DNA of 64,000 bases from positions 62,001-126,000 of the forward strand of contig CP091731.1 of the NCBI GenBank assembly GCA_022009935.1. The letters are read 5' to 3'. The notes beneath the pieces were generated by a model. That model did not search any database, was not told where the DNA came from, and saw only the letters and a program-made list of their open reading frames with translations. The stretch's first letter is position 1. Each line of letters starts with the position of its first letter. Source of the DNA: Candidatus Melainabacteria bacterium. GTDB taxonomy: Bacteria; Cyanobacteriota; Vampirovibrionia; Gastranaerophilales; Gastranaerophilaceae. Below are positions 63,384 to 64,000 of this stretch, one piece after another. The position numbers and the translations under genes are program-made.

Positions 63384-64000
63384 ATGTATAAGATACTATA
63401 TATTACAAACAAAGATTTAAAAAAAGTCCTAAGTTAACAATTCCGTTAAATTTTGATGTAGATTATTATATTTTAAAAGATAATTTGACAAATCTTGACA
63501 TTCACGAGTTTGTTGAAATTTATAGTCAATTTTTGATTGATATTGATATTTATGATAATGAATATAATAAATATTTAAAAAAATTTATAAAACTTCATCA
63601 GGATATAAAATTTTGGGGTGTTTGCAAATTGGGCAATAAAGAGGAAGTGCTTCATGCAAGAACACTTGGAATATTTGATTTATTAACTTATCCTATACAA
63701 TTTGATAATTTAAAAAGATATAAATAGTGCAAACTCAAAAAATTTATATGGTCTGAATTGTAATCGTTTTGAAAAATTTCATAATTGTAATTTGCTTGTA
63801 GTTGAAAATAATGAACGAAGCATCGAACTTGTTGCTGATATTCTTGATGTTTTTGAAATGAAGCTTTACGCAAGTTTGAAAATAATAGAAATATGTAAAT
63901 TTCTGAAAGATATTAAATTTGATTTGATTATAATAAATGCTAACTTATACGATACTGTTTTAATGGAAGCGATAAAAAAAATCAAAGTTTAATCCTCAAA
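63384..64000 (+). CDS. Receiver-domain-like signalling protein, continues past the window
   Basis: Starts MYKILYITNKDLKK at 63384. After breaks near 63425 and 63725 it reads two receiver-like units: the first ends DLLTYPIQFDNLKRY, the second begins NLLVVENNERSIELVADILD and has FDLIIINANLYD, the order of REC domains (acidic pair, central Asp/Asn, conserved Lys). In the second the phosphorylation site position is Asn/Ala (IINANLYD), so it may not be phosphorylated. The stop at 63992 is probably another indel, as the gene should run on; a PleD-like REC-REC-GGDEF layout is possible. Confidence 0.55.

Noticed and set aside
1..64000. Alternative genetic code with TGA as Trp, to explain internal stops
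   Set aside because: TGA is used as a normal stop (aroC, rluA-type gene, ymdB, tiny membrane peptides), and the breaks are frame changes involving TAA and TAG as well.

Overview
The window is AT-rich and gene-dense, carrying about 65 protein genes, one long Ala/Gln/Pro/Asn repeat gene, several small membrane peptides, a ribosomal-protein leader, rho-independent terminators and a 122-bp tandem repeat. I see no tRNA, rRNA, CRISPR array or insertion sequence. The gene set fits a fermentative, non-photosynthetic diderm. An outer membrane is suggested by an OmpH/Skp chaperone, a heptose-7-phosphate kinase (RfaE1) and an O-antigen ligase. Anaerobic metabolism is suggested by a [FeFe] hydrogenase next to Rex, EtfBA and a 2-hydroxyacyl-CoA dehydratase activase. 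Type IV pilin-like proteins, MEP-pathway IspD and RNase Y with its YmdB neighbour complete the picture. Together with the low GC and the odd pilins, my best guess is a gut Melainabacteria/Gastranaerophilales-type genome. This rests on recognition, not on a search; a Clostridia-like bin is the main alternative.

One property dominates the reading. Most genes longer than about 400 bp, including essential ones (rpsL, rpsG, rplJ, proS, rny, holA, aroBKC, purB), are broken by single-base reading-frame changes, usually at or near A, T, C or G runs. When the frames are rejoined the proteins regain the usual family length and their catalytic motifs. I therefore annotate them as whole genes with probable sequencing indels, not as pseudogenes. 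Coordinates span the restored gene. TGA is a normal stop here.

Layout. 1-2.8 kb: end of one gene and the low-complexity repeat protein. 2.9-6 kb (-): phosphomannomutase, SppA and a Yip1-like protein as one operon. 6.1-9 kb (+): dehydratase activase and an orphan peptide-binding protein. 9-13.4 kb: ThiF/MoeB-like and RpiB (-), then Skp, an 86-aa protein, MtaB, ClpP and a small helical protein (+). 13.5-16.9 kb (-): O-antigen ligase, DUF4330 protein, RfaE1. 17-23.6 kb: two + genes, then a minus operon rny-ymdB-PHP-pilin-thiL-ispD. 23.7-26.5 kb (-): membrane tyrosine phosphatase and a large prepilin. 26.7-31.6 kb (-): rpsG/rpsL, LapA-like, rluD, lspA, a secreted protein, and rplJ-rplL behind an attenuating leader. 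32-34.6 kb (+): membrane-anchored Hsp20 and a second large prepilin. 34.6-37.7 kb (-): aroB-aroK-aroC. 37.8-42.6 kb (-): a large glycine-zipper protein, gatD, proS. 42.7-48 kb (+): an unknown protein, then rex, a 2Fe-2S protein, [FeFe] hydrogenase, isochorismatase-like hydrolase and tiny membrane peptides. 48-52 kb: purB (-), the 122-bp repeats, leuA (+). 52-55.7 kb (+): TPR protein and etfBA. 55.7-62.2 kb (-): holA, ROK kinase, mutS2, GH77-like protein. 62.4-64 kb (+): histidine phosphatase-like protein, YidD and the start of a receiver-domain protein.

The genes connect as follows: Rex (NADH sensing) sits directly before the hydrogenase set that would dispose of electrons; EtfBA and the activase point to flavin or radical-based fermentation; aroBKC gives the shikimate route; RNase Y and YmdB share an operon. 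The least explained pieces are the two paralogous prepilins, the glycine-zipper protein, the tandem tiny membrane peptides, the 122-bp repeats beside purB, and the repeat protein at the left end.
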